From positions 17,712,069 to 17,776,068 of the forward strand of contig NC_084754.1 in the NCBI RefSeq assembly GCF_033978785.1: DNA of 64,000 bases. The letters run 5' to 3'. Below, piece by piece: positions 1 through 11,180 of the stretch. Numbering within the stretch: position 1 is the first letter of the stretch; every line of letters begins with the position of its first letter. The notes beneath the pieces are model-generated. The model did not search any database. It worked only from the letters and a program-made list of their open reading frames with translations, and was not told where the DNA came from. Source of the stretch: Entelurus aequoreus. Taxonomy: Eukaryota; Chordata; Actinopteri; Syngnathiformes; Syngnathidae. The position numbers and the translations under genes were made by a program.

Positions 1-113
1 CTTTGAAAATGCGGACATTATCAGCACTACTGTCTGATTCCTATCAATGCAAGTCATCAGAATCAGGTAATACACCAACTTATATTCTTGTCTTCATGAA
101 AGAAAGGAATCTA

Positions 114-408
114 TATGTGTTAAACATGCTTGCATTGTCTTTAAACACCTTTAACTTGTTAACAATATTAACTACATGTGTTAAACATGCTTGTATTATC
201 TTTAAACACCTTTAACTTGTTAACAATATTAACTATATGTGTTAAACATGCTTGTATTATCTTTAAACACCTTTAACTTGTTAACAATATTAACTATATG
301 TGTTAAACATGCTTGTATTATCTTTAAACACCTTTAACTTGTTAACAATATTAACTATATGTGTTAAACATGCTTGCATTATCTTTAAACACCTTTAACT
401 TGTTAACA
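114..408. repeat. 61-bp tandem repeat, about 4.8 copies
   Basis: Units begin at 121, 182, 243, 304 and 365, a constant 61-bp period. The second to fourth units are identical; the first and fifth carry a few substitutions, and the fifth stops short near 408. The unit is AT-rich with no coding pattern. It is a minisatellite; there are no variable spacers. Confidence 0.95.
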
Positions 409-564
409 AAAACATATATTTCATAAATAAGTAAATATAAATTATATATATGAATGAGGTAGATCCCCGTGACTTGATCAATTGAAAAGTAGCTTGCCTG
501 CAGAAAAAGTGTGAGCACCCCTGTGTTAAATTAATAAATACAATTTAAGTTTAAAGTTAGCCTA

Positions 565-796
565 TCTCAGCTGTATTTGGGCGGAAGGCGGGCTACACCC
601 TGGACAAGTTGCCACCTCATCGCAGGGCCAACACAGAGAGACAGACAACATTCACACTCACATTCACACACTAGGGTCACTTTAGTGTTGCCAATCAACC
701 TATCCCCAGGTGCATGTCTTTGGAGGTGGGAGGAAGCCGGAGTAACCGGAGGGAACCCACAAAATCATGGGGAGAACATGCAAACTACACATGGAC
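565..796 (-). mobile_element. Fragment of tRNA-headed SINE (GGATGG-tail family)
   Basis: Read on the minus strand this is the body of the same SINE that is complete at 19169-19503: the block with GTTCTCCCC, the TGCACCTGGGGATAGG block and the CTTGTCCAGGGTG block follow in the same order. The tRNA-like head and the GGATGG tail are both missing, so it is truncated at both ends. Confidence 0.85.
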
Positions 797-809
797 CTAA
801 CCCCTGTTC

Positions 810-1680
810 CTGGAACATTTCGAATAAAGTTCTGCTTAGAGCCCCATTTTAGCCTGGGCAAATATCAAACTAAATAATTTGTGCAATCTTAAAAACCAAA
901 GTGAGGTTATATATTTAATTCAATGAAATTTGTTATTTTGAACAAAAAAATTTATTAAACAACAATTTGTTTTCCTTGAATTTGTATTAATCTAAAACAT
1001 GCATCTTGAACCTACTAGGCTGTCTCGTGTGTGCATATTGGTAGCTTTTTTTAAATAATATTTTTGAAAAATCAAACTGTAATTTTTTTCCCTATGTATT
1101 TATTTCCCTTTTTTCAAATCTATTGTATATTTTGGTTTTCGCTTATAATCTAGTCTCTTTGTGTGTGGTATGACATAAATTGTTAAGTACATGGTTTTAA
1201 CCAAAAATAAACTGTCAGATCATGTGTGGGCTTGTCCTGTGTAAATTCAGTTTAAAAGGGTTCACTCATTTCTTCTGTTGCCATCAGCTGTGTTCTTCAA
1301 CTCAGCAAAATGTTGTAACGTCTTAAAGACGGGTTGGTGTGCAGATTTAATATATGTCTAAGCATCTCATTTTTACACACTCAGGCCCTTATCCAAACAA
1401 ACAAACAAACAAACAAACACACGCACACACAAACAGATATTGTCAGACTTCTTGACTTTGCATGCGTGCCCCTGCAAATGCTTTTCAGTTTAAACAACAC
1501 AAACTGTCTTCATCTGGGTTTTTTTCTCATGTTCACCTAAAACAATCCTAGATTTTCTTATCTCCTGTATCTACATTATTGTGTTGCATCTTCATACATA
1601 ACCTTTAGGTTCAAAGATATGAAAGTAAAGTGAGATTACAAGTTTTTTTCCAATGGTTTACACACTAAAATGGTTATGGT
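810..1680. other. AT-rich stretch, no gene seen
   Basis: Nothing coding or clearly repetitive is visible except a short AAAC run near 1397 and a CA-rich run after it. It may be decayed repeat or unique intergenic DNA. Confidence 0.5.
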
Positions 1681-2400
1681 TATGGTTATAATGTTAGTTT
1701 TTTTCGAACATGCATACAATTACAATGTGATTTGTCATGTGTCCAGTTTCTAATTACAGCATGTCCGAAAATTGAGTAGGAAGAAGCAGATCTTATTTAA
1801 TCCGACCCCTTTTCGTATTATAGCAATTTCAGACACATTTGTTTGTACTCAATCTCTAACATAACAGTGAATAAATAGATACATGAGTGAGTAGATCATT
1901 AATAAATACATAAACAACAATAAATAAAGTTCTTATAAATAAATAGTTAAGTAAGCTATGATTCACATAAGGAGATGAATAAAATAATCACATTTTCAAT
2001 AAGAATCCAAATGTTTATCAGGATTCGTTTTCTTTGGACGTTGTACACATTTTGAGTTGAAACAGTTTCTTAAACTGGATCTTTGCTTAATGCATTCCAT
2101 AATTTTATTCCACATACTGATATACTACAGGTCCTAAATGTTGTACGTGCATATAAATGTTTTGTTTTTCCCCTAAGGGTATATTTCTCCTCCTTTGTTG
2201 AGAACAATTGTTGTACATATTTGGGTAGCAGGTTATAGTTTGCTTTGAGTATAATTTTACCTTTTTTCAAATTCATCAAACCATTGAATTTCAATATTTT
2301 TGATTCAATTAATAAATGGTTTGAATGTTCTCAATAGCCAACATTATGTGTTATTCTAACTGATCTTTTTTGCAACACAGTACAGTAAGTGAATAAACTG
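1681..2400 (-). pseudogene. LINE reverse transcriptase C-terminal relic with 3' UTR
   Basis: On the minus strand the frame ending near 2070 contains a stretch around ISVCGIKLWNALS, the C-terminal signature of a fish LINE ORF2 (variants of CGxKLWN appear at 51645-51870 and 7930-8250). The sequence after it, towards 1681, matches the downstream part at 6712-6840, including the AGGAAGAAGCAGA block. Only the last part of the protein remains and it lacks the catalytic region. The clade within the CR1/L2/Rex group is not certain. Confidence 0.7.
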
Positions 2401-2499
2401 TACTTTTGTGTTTATTTCCCCATATGTTTACACAACAACTCAGATATGGTAAAACTCGCAAGCAGTAGAGAATATGGAGTGATTTTTTTGTCCAGATCT

Positions 2500-3235
2500 T
2501 ATTTTACTTTAGGCAAGGCAAATTTAGTTATAAAGCACAATTCGTACACAAGGCAATTCAAAGTGCTTTACAGAAAATTAAAAGGCAACATTTAAAATAA
2601 AATAATCATAATCCTAATTTAAATTAAAAACATAAAATAAAATCATCATAAAAACTATTATAATTAAAATTACAATCAAATACTGTGGTAAAATACTTTC
2701 AGTTGTCATATGCACAATTAATAAAGGGGTTTTCAGGCTGGATTTGAACTTTGCTAACGTTGAGGCATGTTTCACATTTTCAGGAAGACTATTCCAGAGT
2801 TTAGGAGCAGAAAACTGCAACACAGCCTTACCGTGTTTGGTCCTGACTGTAGGCACTAGCTAAAAACATCTCTTTGAGGTTCTCAGCTTGGGATGGTTCA
2901 AATGGCTCTAACATGTCGTAGATGTACTTTGGCACAAGACCACGAAAATACTTTTACTCGAGCAAAGGTGTTTTAAAGTCTATTCTCTGACCAACAAGCA
3001 GCCAGTGCAGTTGCCTGAGCGCTGGACTAATATGGTCATATTTCCTGGTTCTAGTCAGGACTCGAGCAGCAGCATTCTTGATGTACTGCAGCTGCTTTAC
3101 AGCTCGTTTAGAGAGCTCAGTGAAAAGGCCATTACAAGTTGTCTAACCTGCTGGATACAAAGACATAAATTGGTCTTTTTTAAGTCGGATTTAGGCAATG
3201 ATTTTCAGGTGGCAAAAAGCTGCTGATGTTATTGA
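2500..3235 (-). pseudogene. CR1/L2-type LINE ORF2 C-terminal pseudogene
   Basis: On the minus strand the order is CNGLFTELSKRAVKQLQ, then KNAAARVLTRTRKYDHISP, LRQLHWLLVGQRIDFK, and finally APKLWNSLPENVKHAS followed by FKSSLKT. This is the typical post-polymerase region of a vertebrate CR1/L2-like LINE. A stop follows the FKTPLLE segment and the LWNSLP block sits in another frame, so it is dead. The 3' end near 2500-2570 reads as the common tail with GAATTGCCTTGTGTACGAATT. Confidence 0.85.
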
Positions 3236-3899
3236 CGTAATGTGACTGTTTATGTTCAAGTCTGAGTCTATTATCAACCCCTAACCTATGGAAAAACCCT
3301 CCTAGGAAAAATAACTTTACTCAAAGTAACAAACAAAGTTATGGCCGAAAATAGAGCAACATTTTACCTCAAAATTCCCTAATATACTCTGAGGGTTAAG
3401 CATAGTTCAGTTCAGTTCAGTTTCAGTTTATTTTAGAAGCTGAGCTTATTTAATCCTACCCCTTTTAATACTTTAGCAATTTTATCCTATTTCCTTGTTC
3501 TCTGTAACATATCAGTGAACAAATAAATAATAAACAAATAATATACCATAGTAAGTAAACACATATTAAATACTTAAATAATCTTTGTCGTAATTAACAA
3601 AATAATAATAATAAAAAAAGGCTAGTAATGGCTAAATGGACTAAAAAATATCAACACCTAAGTAATATTGGCCACTAGATGAGACCAAACAAATCAGATC
3701 ACACCCTTCAGTATTCTGACCATTGATTGGCTCAGCCTTTGGCAGCTGTACAATATTGGATTAGAAGAGTGTAAAGGTGATTAAAGGGTGTTTTTGTTTT
3801 TGTTTTTTTACAACTAGAGGACACTCATAATGTTAAAAAACATATTTTGAATGTTGTAAACAGGTTTTTTTATGCTCAAGCAATGAAAAAAAAAGTCAA
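3236..3899. other. AT-rich stretch with a LINE-tail fragment
   Basis: Bases 3405-3500 resemble the tail region at 1745-1815 (TTTATT followed by GAGCTTATTTAATCCTACCCC). The rest shows no gene; 3600-3899 looks unique or decayed. Confidence 0.45.
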
Positions 3900-4530
3900 C
3901 CAAAGAGCAATATTTCTGTACAGAATCTCCTCTCTAGTCAACAAAAACACGCAGGAACTCTCATCCAATCCTTTTTCGATTATGCATGCACATCTAGATC
4001 ATCCCCAAACACGCTCGTCAGGCCACTTCTCCACCTCCACCCCAGATCCCACCTCACTCCTACCCACCTCTGCAAAGTGGGCTGGCTCAGGGTGGAGGAC
4101 ACAGTTAAACAACTTGCACTCAACCTTGTATTCAAAATTCGCTACACCTCCCTGATGCCGAAGTACATGTCAAACTACTTCCTGACCATCACCACCAAAA
4201 CCACAACACTAGGGGGCGCTCCACAAACCACATCAACCCCAGATTTTGATCCAACAAGGGTCTGAACTCTTTCTCCTTCTATGCCACAACAATTTTGAAT
4301 GCACTCCCAACAGGTGCAACAGAAAGTGCATCCCTATCCTCCTTCAGAGCAGCACTGAAAGAGTTCGGCAGCTTCAACTTTTACCCAGCACCCCCCCCCT
4401 CCACATACCACCCCCAGATTGTAAATAATTGTATATACTTCTCCTCATGCTCTCTGAGCTTCTATTGTTCACTGCTTGCTGTAAATATCCTTCAAAGTTG
4501 TGACCCACATTTCTGCATTACTATGTTTTA
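3900..4530 (+). pseudogene. LINE reverse transcriptase C-terminal pseudogene
   Basis: Plus-strand frames give AGTLIQSFFDYACTS, then CKVGWLRVEDTVKQLALN with FKIRYTSLMPKYMSNYF, then TILNALPTGATESASLSSF with RAALKEF. The order Q-x-x-x-FDYAC, VKQL, LNALP, SFRAALK is that of LINE ORF2 C-termini. At least two frame changes and stops separate the blocks. It differs from the relics at 2500 and 50030, so it is a separate LINE subfamily. Confidence 0.7.
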
Positions 4531-4835
4531 GTGTTGTCCCGATACCAATATTTTACCGGTACCGGTACCAAAATTATTTTGATACTTTTTGGTACTTTTC
4601 TAAATACAGAGGACCACAAAAAATTGCATTATTGGCTTTATTTTAACAAAAAATATTAGGGTACATTAAACATATGTTTCTTATTGCAAGTTTGTCCTTA
4701 AATAAAATAATGAACATACTAGACAACTTGTCTTTTATTAGTAAGTAAGCAAACAAAGGCTCTTGATTTAGCTGCTGACATATGCAGTAACATAATGTGT
4801 CATTTTATGGTTTATTTATTTATTATTATTATTAT
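4531..4835 (+). mobile_element. 5' fragment of hAT-type element (same family as 57001-58728)
   Basis: It begins TAGTGTTGTCCCGATACC, matching the left terminus at 57001, and runs colinear with 57001-57168 and then 57674-57810. At 4663-4680 it preserves the uninterrupted sequence that carries the Tc1 MITE in the other copy. It is cut off near 4835 by the next element. Confidence 0.8.
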
Positions 4836-5171
4836 TTTTATTTTTTTTGTCATAGAGAAATACAATCATGTGTGCTTACGGACTGTATCCCTGCAGACTG
4901 TATTGATCTTTATTGATATATAATGTAGGAACCAGAAATATTAATACCAGAAAGAAACAACCCTTTTGTGCGAATGAGTGTGAATGAGTGTAAATGGGGG
5001 AGGGAGGTTTTTTGGGTTGGTGCACTAATTGTAAGTGTATCTTGTGTTTTTTATGTTGATTTAATAAAATAAATAAATAAATAAAACAAATATTTTATTT
5101 TTATTTTTTAAAATTTTTTGTGCGGCCCGGTACCAATCGATCCACGGACTGGTAGTGGTTGGGGACCACTG
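4836..5171. mobile_element. hAT-Charlie-like MITE, left end missing
   Basis: The right terminus GTGGTTGGGGACCACTG is the reverse complement of the usual CAGTGGTCCCCAACC terminus, preceded by the expected GCGGCCCGG stretch. No matching left terminus is present, so target duplication cannot be checked. Confidence 0.65.
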
Positions 5172-5515
5172 CCCTAGATTATATTTGATTAGTATTAGAA
5201 CGGGCCCGCAGGCCACAGCCGCTTGCTGCTGTTTTGCACGCACCAATACTCCATCAGTGTTGGCGCTAGGAATTTTTTCGAAATGGGGTCCCGGGGACCC
5301 CATCAAGTCAAAAAATGGGGTCCCACAGTACATTTTTGGGGTCCCACTTTTTTTTAACCGTTTTGAAAACAAATGATAAATGTATGCATTATCCTGTTAT
5401 ATCTCACATTCTATATTGTGTTTTGGAAAAAAGTTGTCATAAACGTTACTTAGTTCATAAAAAAAAATAATACAAAAGAAAACACATTTTTATGTATATG
5501 TAAATTTATTCAGTT

Positions 5516-5671
5516 ATAAACATTCTATCTGTGTTGGCTCTGCGATGAGGTGGTGACTTGTCCAGGGTGTACCCCGCCTTCCGCCCGAATGCAGCTGAGA
5601 TAGGCTCCAGCGACCCCTCGCAACCCCCAAATGGGACAAGCGGTAGAAAATGGATGGATGGATAAACATTC
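5516..5671 (+). mobile_element. 5'-truncated SINE with 10-bp target duplication
   Basis: The SINE body occupies 5526-5661 and ends in GGATGGATGG. It is flanked by direct repeats ATAAACATTC at 5516-5525 and 5662-5671. Only the 3' third is present, which with the duplication indicates truncation during reverse transcription, not later decay. Confidence 0.9.
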
Positions 5672-5689
5672 ATTCACTTTCTTCTTTCC

Positions 5690-5914
5690 TTCATGGATCT
5701 AAACTTTACCGCTGCTGGTATTTTTTTCTATATTTTTATTGTAATATTTTCAGAATGTGTTTGTTCTATTTTTGGCCAAAGTAAGACAGAGAAAACAATC
5801 TTAAGTTCTCTTAATTTTTTTGTTTAAATGCCATGATTTTAATAGTCCGGCCCGCGTGTGCACAGATATTCCTCCATGCGTCCCCTGAGCTAATAATATG
5901 AGTTTGACACCCCT
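5690..5914. mobile_element. 3' part of a hAT-Charlie-like MITE
   Basis: It is colinear with the last part of the element at 11431-12039, including TTTCAGAATGTG, the GTCCGGC block and the terminus GTTTGACACCCCTG. The left half is missing. Confidence 0.7.
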
Positions 5915-6704
5915 GAAATGCTGGAACATTTTCAGGCCAAAAATAAGTTCAATATGCATAAAAAAATTAAACCCCAAGAAAACCCCAGGAAAATTCACAA
6001 TACGAGTGAAGTAAATGATTAGTCATTATCTGAGTTCTCCCAACTGGTCTCTGAAATTCAAACAGTACAACACACACATGCACGCACGGACACGCACACG
6101 CATACACGCACACGCATACACACACACATAGGTCCACCCCCATTATCAGCAGAGGTGCCCTGGCTTAAAAAGTCCCGCCCCCTCCCTAAAACAAGGTAAA
6201 GGGGGGATTAGTGAGCACCATTTAGGGCTCCTTTCAGCTCCCACATTTCATTTCATTAGCTTGTGACCTCTCCAGTTAATTATTTTGATCTGGCCACAGG
6301 CCTGGCCTGCTTTTAATGATGCTGACTTACTCACCACCCCCCCCCATCACAACGCACAATACTTAACACACCCCTTAAGGACATGGAATAGGAGGAATAA
6401 AAAAAAGGGATGAGGAGAGAAAAGGGAGAGATTGAGAGTGGCTTTTACCAGTCAGCAGCACAGAAAGCAGCAGAGTGATGGCCGGGTGGCGTAAAGCCTT
6501 GAAGACTTTTTTTTTTTTTTCTTTGTCAGGATGTACTATTGTCCCCCTTTGGCGGAGTGACCCTCTTTTTTTAAAAGGGTGAAATTGTTGCAAAGCATAA
6601 AACCTGAGTCCAGTAAAAAGGAGGAAAATGCTTTGCACATTCTTCTAACAAGAAGGGATTGTTGACGTGTCGCCCACATGCACTTTTTATTCTTGCTCAT
6701 TATC
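5915..6704. other. Non-repetitive island, no gene seen
   Basis: A CA-rich run lies at 6065-6130. The interval 6140-6340 is of balanced composition and contains homeodomain-like TTAATTATT and TAATGATG cores in non-repetitive DNA. This would fit a conserved non-coding element, but conservation cannot be judged from one sequence. No exon with splice sites was recognised. Confidence 0.4.
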
Positions 6705-7266
6705 CGTGTTGGAGTTTGAGTTCGAGTTTATTTGGAACATGCATGCATACAACATGATACATCACCATTTCCAGTTCCTCTATTCAACATGTTCGAAAAG
6801 GAGTAGGAAGAAGCAGAGCTTCTTTAATTCTACCCCTTTTCCTTTACATAGCAGTTGCTAAAATTTTTGTTCGCTTCCTGTTCTCAATTTATTCACAATA
6901 TACTCCATAAGTAATAACAATAAAAATAAATGTTAACACTTTAGTATGGGGAACACATATTCACCATTAATTAGTTGCTTATTAACATGCAAATTAGTAA
7001 CATATTGGCTCTTAATTAGTCATTATTAAGTACTTATTAATGCCTTATTCTGCATGGCCTTATTATACAACCAGTAAGCCATTAACTAAGAGTCTTCCCT
7101 CAATAACCTCAGAATTATTGCTTATTAGTAACCCTAACCCAGTGGTTCTTAACCTTGTTGGAGGTACCGAACCCCACCAGTTTCATATGCGCATTCACCG
7201 AACCCTTCTTTAGTGAAAAATAAAATGTTGGTTTTTTTCAAATTCAAGACAAAGTTATATGTTTTT

Positions 7267-7561
7267 GGTAACACTTTAGTATGGGGAACATATTCTAAGT
7301 AACAAAGACTTAATTTAGAGTTTTTTGGACACTAGGGGAACATATTCTAAGTAACAAAGACTTAATTTAGAGTTATTTGGTTAGGGTTAGGGTTAGAGGG
7401 TTAGGGCCAGGGTTAGAGGGTTAGGGTTATAATAAGGCCATGCCGAATAAGACATTAATAAGTACTTAATAATGACTAGTTAAGAGCCAATATGTTACTA
7501 ATTTACATGTTAATAAGCAACTAATTAACGGTGAATATGTTCCCCATACTAAAGTGTTACC
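7267..7561. mobile_element. Innermost hAT-type MITE, second copy of the outer family
   Basis: Termini are GGTAACACTTTAGTATGGGG and its complement. The exact 8-bp duplication ATGTTTTT lies at 7259-7266 and 7562-7569. It is 295 bp and of the same family as the element two levels out. Confidence 0.93.
7380..7430 (+). repeat. Telomere-like TTAGGG tract inside a MITE
   Basis: About six imperfect TTAGGG units (GGTTAGGGTTAGGG, then GAGGGTTAGGG variants) form the core of the innermost MITE. The complement CCCTAACCCTAACCC occurs at 7131-7139 and 7816-7830 in the outer copy. It is part of the transposon, not a chromosome end. Confidence 0.9.
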
Positions 7562-8417
7562 ATGTTTTTTACTGGTGCACAAAATGAACCGTGCATGAAC
7601 ATCACCTTGTTCAAATAACAAAACAAACACAGTGCATAAACTCACAACAAATTACACACCTGCAAACCAGTCAGCTGTTGCCGTATCCGTAATATGCCGA
7701 TAGGGAGAAGTTCTTATTTACACGATGAGTCGGGTGTGTCTTGACCTCCGCCGAACCCCTGAGCCCGACTCACCGAAACCCTAGGGTTCAATCGAACCCA
7801 GGTTAAGAACCACTGCCCTAACCCTAACCCTTATATGTTCCCCTTGTGTCCAAATAACTCTTTGTTACTTTAGTAAGCAACTAATTAATGGTGAATATGT
7901 TCCCCATACTAAAGTTTTACCAAATAAATAAATAAATAATAATTAGTGAAGTAAGTTATATTTCATATGGTGAGATGAGTAAGATTATCTTGAAAATGAA
8001 TGGATGGATGAAATAAATTCAGAATGTTTATCATGGTTCTTCTTTTTTGTACTTTGTAAACACAAACGTTTGAAGAGTTTCTTGAAGTGGATTATATTAG
8101 TACATTGTTTGATTTATTTGCTTAATCCATTCCATAGTTTAATTCCACATACTGATATACTGAAGCTCTTAATTCTTGTACGTGCGTGCAACATATTAAA
8201 AGTAAATATGATCAAATCCAAATATACATTTCTCTTTTTCGGGTGAAAAAATGTTAGTGGTTTGATCGGACTTTCCTGTTTTTACCACCGTTTTATAAAC
8301 TCTGTATTTACTTGAGACTAGTTTACTCAGTCTGGCTTTGAAAAAAAAAAAAGCGTCCCCTCTTTGTTATGAACCTGGGCCCACAGCCAAGCTCCCTCCC
8401 TTTTAATACTAAAACTT

Positions 8418-8599
<182 letters not shown>

Positions 8600-8910
8600 C
8601 CACTCTCAAACAACTCTCTCCGTGCTGCCCCTCAAATTGCAAATGACAAAAAGGGAGGATAGAAGCGCAGAGACAAGGATCACTTTAAAAAAAAAGCAGG
8701 TGTCCGCAACTTTTCAGGGCTCGTCGATTTTAAATGGAGACCCCTTGACCTGTGCGCCTTTGGAGCTGGTGGCTGAGGTAGCCAGTCAGAGGCCTAATCA
8801 GGCCCGTCTAACAATACTGGGAGGTTGAGGGCTGTCAGTCCCTCTTTCAGACTGGGCCTTCAATGAAGCCGTGGCAGGGGAACCTCTGATTGATTAGTGC
8901 CTTTTTATTG

Positions 8911-8954
<44 letters not shown>

Positions 8955-9797
8955 ATATAGGGGCCCAGCCAGCAAGCTTTATTTAAATCCAGCCAGAGAA
9001 AGCACTATAATTATGACTTTTTCTTTCTCCCGGCTGACAGAGAGTGTTCTTATGGCTCACTTCATCCACTCAGCCTCCTAAAGAGAGATTATTGCTGGCC
9101 CCTAAGAGTTCAGGCCAATCACGCTCATCAGCAATGGCTTTTGAGACCTGAGAAAAAGGGCTGTCCATGTCCAGAGCTGGACTCAAAAGGGTGCAGGACA
9201 TGGATGAAGACGAGTCGCTGTGTAATCCCATTTCAGACCGATGCCAGTGATCTGAGCAGCCAACCTCTTCCGAATGTGACGAAAGTCTGCAGGAGAGCAG
9301 TGATGGACGCCTGCAAGTCTGCAAACACAGAAGCTTGGACCAGCTGACATGTTTCTTGTGTGGTCTTCTTGATAAAACTCTCGCTTTTTTTTTTTTTTAT
9401 CAGTGTGTGTCTACGTCCGCTCTGCTGTAACCTCACACAAGGGTCTGCAGGCCTCGCGCTTCTATTGTTGAGCCGTTTGCTCAGTGTGTGTTTTCACCTG
9501 CTCCCTAGGTGGTCCTGCCCTCATAATTTGTGTAATTTTCTTTGTAGATTCCGCTTCGTGACGTGACCCTCAGATAACAAGCAAACTCATTCTGCTGCAT
9601 GGAAAATTAGGTTAAATAGCCTCAATTAAAGAATAAACCTTCTGAAGAGGAGTCTCACTCAAACATAGTAAAGTTCTCGTTTGCGCCAATGAGGAGTGAA
9701 AGTGATTTATTCTAAGTAATTAACAATAAAAATAAGCTTCTAAAAAGTGTGTGCTTTCTAAAACAATTAGCACCCACAAATAGGTGATATTTTAAAA
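8600..9797. other. Non-repetitive island, no gene seen
   Basis: Apart from a GT tract this 1.2 kb is balanced in composition and free of recognised repeats. Notable is 8960-9060 with TTTATTTAAATCC and CACTATAATTATGAC, which would fit a regulatory element. Short frames at 9070-9350 match nothing I recognise and have no clear splice context. Confidence 0.4.
8913..8953. repeat. GT microsatellite, about 20 units
   Basis: A pure GT run inside the non-repetitive island. Confidence 0.97.
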
Positions 9798-9799
9798 TA

Positions 9800-11180
9800 C
9801 AAACCCCAAAACCAGTGAAGTTGGCATGTTACTGTATGTAAATCGTAAATAAAAACAGAATACAATGATTTGCAAATCCTTTTCAACCTATATTCAATTG
9901 AATAGACAGCAAAGACCAGATACTTAACGTTGGAACTGGAAAACGTTGTTATTTTTTGCAAATATTAGCTCATTTGGAATTTGATGCCTGCAACATGTTT
10001 CAAAAAAGCTGGCACAAGTGGCAAAAAAGACAGAGAAAGTTGAGGAATGCTCATAAAACACTTATTTGGAACAGGTGAACAGGCTAATTAGAAACAGGTG
10101 GGTGCCATGATTGGGTATAAAGGCAGCTTCCACAAAATTCTCAGTCATTCGCAAACAAGGATGGGGTGAGGGTCACCACTTTGTGAACAAATGCGTGAGC
10201 AAATTGTCCAACAGTTTAAGAACAACATTTCTCAACGATATATTGCAAGGACTTTAGGGATTTCACCATTTACCGTCCGTAAAATAATCAAAAGGTTCAG
10301 AGAATATGGAGAAATCCCTGCACGTAAACGGTTAAGCCCATGACCTTCGATCCCTCAGGCGGTACTACATCAAAAAGCGACATCAGTGTGTAAAGGATAT
10401 CACCACATGGGCTCAGGAACACTTCAGAAAACCACTGTCAGTAACTACAGTTTGTCGCTGCATCTGTAAGTGCAAGTTAAAACTCTACTATGCAAAGCCA
10501 AAGCTATTTATCAACAACACCCAGAGACGCCGCCGGCTTTGCTGGGCCCGAGCTCATCTAAAATGGACTGATGCAAAGTGTAAAAGTGTTCCCTGGTCTG
10601 ACGAGTACACATTTCAAATTGTTTTTAGAAACTGTGGACGTCGTGTCCTCTGGACCAAAGAGGAAATGAACCATCTGGATTGTTATAGGCGCAAAGTTCA
10701 AAAGCCAGCATCTGTGATGGTATGGGTGTGTATTAGTGCCCAAGGCATGGGCAACTTACACATCTGTGAAGGCACCAATTATGCTGAAAGGTACATACAG
10801 GTTTTGGAGCAACATATGTTGCCATCCAAGCAACGTTATCATGGACGCCCCTGCTTATTTTAGCAAGACAATGCCAAACCATGTGTTACAACAGCGTGGC
10901 TTTGTAGTAAAAGAGTGCGGGTACTAGACTGGCCTGCCTGTAGTCCAGACCTGTCTCCCATTGAAAATGTGTGGCGCATTATGAAGCCTAAAATACCACA
11001 ACGAAGACCCTGGACTGTTGAACAACTTAAGCTGTACATCAAGCAAGAATGGGAAAGAATTCCACCTGAAAAGCTTAAAAAATGAGTCTCTTCAGTTCCC
11101 TAACGTTTACTGAGTGTTGTTAAAAGGAAAGGCCATGTAACACAGTGGTAAAAATGTCCCACCAAACCAGTAAATATTTT
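9800..11180 (+). mobile_element. Tc1-type transposon, 3' end missing
   Basis: The element starts after TA at 9798-9799 with CAAACCCCAAAACCAGTG and the ATTTGCAAATCC block, followed by a transposase reading frame. The expected reverse-complement terminus is absent: homology fades after the transposase stop near 11151-11180. It is therefore a one-ended relic. Confidence 0.85.
10161..11151 (+). pseudogene. Tc1-family DD34E transposase pseudogene
   Basis: The ATG at 10161 is followed at codon 3 by TGA. The N-terminal helix-turn-helix region is recognisable (REQIVQQFKNNISQR, ISPFTVRKIIKRFRE). The catalytic core follows: SDEYTFQIVF with the first Asp, QDNAKPC with the second, and CSPDLSPIENVWRIMK with the Glu. 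The codon before QDNAKPC is TAG where Gln is usual, another stop lies near 10340, and a short deletion plus frame change follows it. The stop near 11149 matches the usual end of about 330 residues. It would have cut and pasted the element at TA sites; it is not functional. Confidence 0.9.

Larger units (their letters stand above)
7140..7815. mobile_element. hAT-Charlie-like MITE nested in the outer MITE
   Basis: Termini are CAGTGGTTCTTAACC and GGTTAAGAACCACTG. The exact 8-bp duplication CCCTAACC lies at 7132-7139 and 7816-7823. The target is the telomere-like CCCTAA tract of the outer MITE. It is itself interrupted by 7267-7561. Confidence 0.92.
6932..7921. mobile_element. Outer hAT-type MITE (TTAGGG-containing family)
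   Basis: Termini are GTTAACACTTTAGTATGGGG and, at the other end, the complement ending in CCATACTAAAGTTTTACC. Direct repeats AAATAAAT lie at 6924-6931 and 7922-7929, an exact 8-bp duplication typical of hAT. Without the nested element the unit is about 306 bp, close to the 295 bp of the copy inside it. No transposase is present. Confidence 0.9.
6705..8250 (-). mobile_element. LINE 3' relic split by a hAT insertion
   Basis: Bases 6705-6931 and 7930-8250 match the two halves of the LINE relic at 1681-2345 (GAGTAGGAAGAAGCAGA block, then ACTTTGTA and the minus-strand SVCGIKLWN block). They are separated by the hAT element 6932-7921, flanked by an 8-bp duplication. Removing the insertion rejoins the relic. 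Confidence 0.75.

Noticed and set aside
121..408. CRISPR-like array
   Set aside because: The repeats are contiguous 61-bp units without variable spacers, and the DNA is from a fish.
7380..7430. Telomere or chromosome end
   Set aside because: The TTAGGG units lie inside a MITE bounded by inverted ends and an 8-bp duplication.
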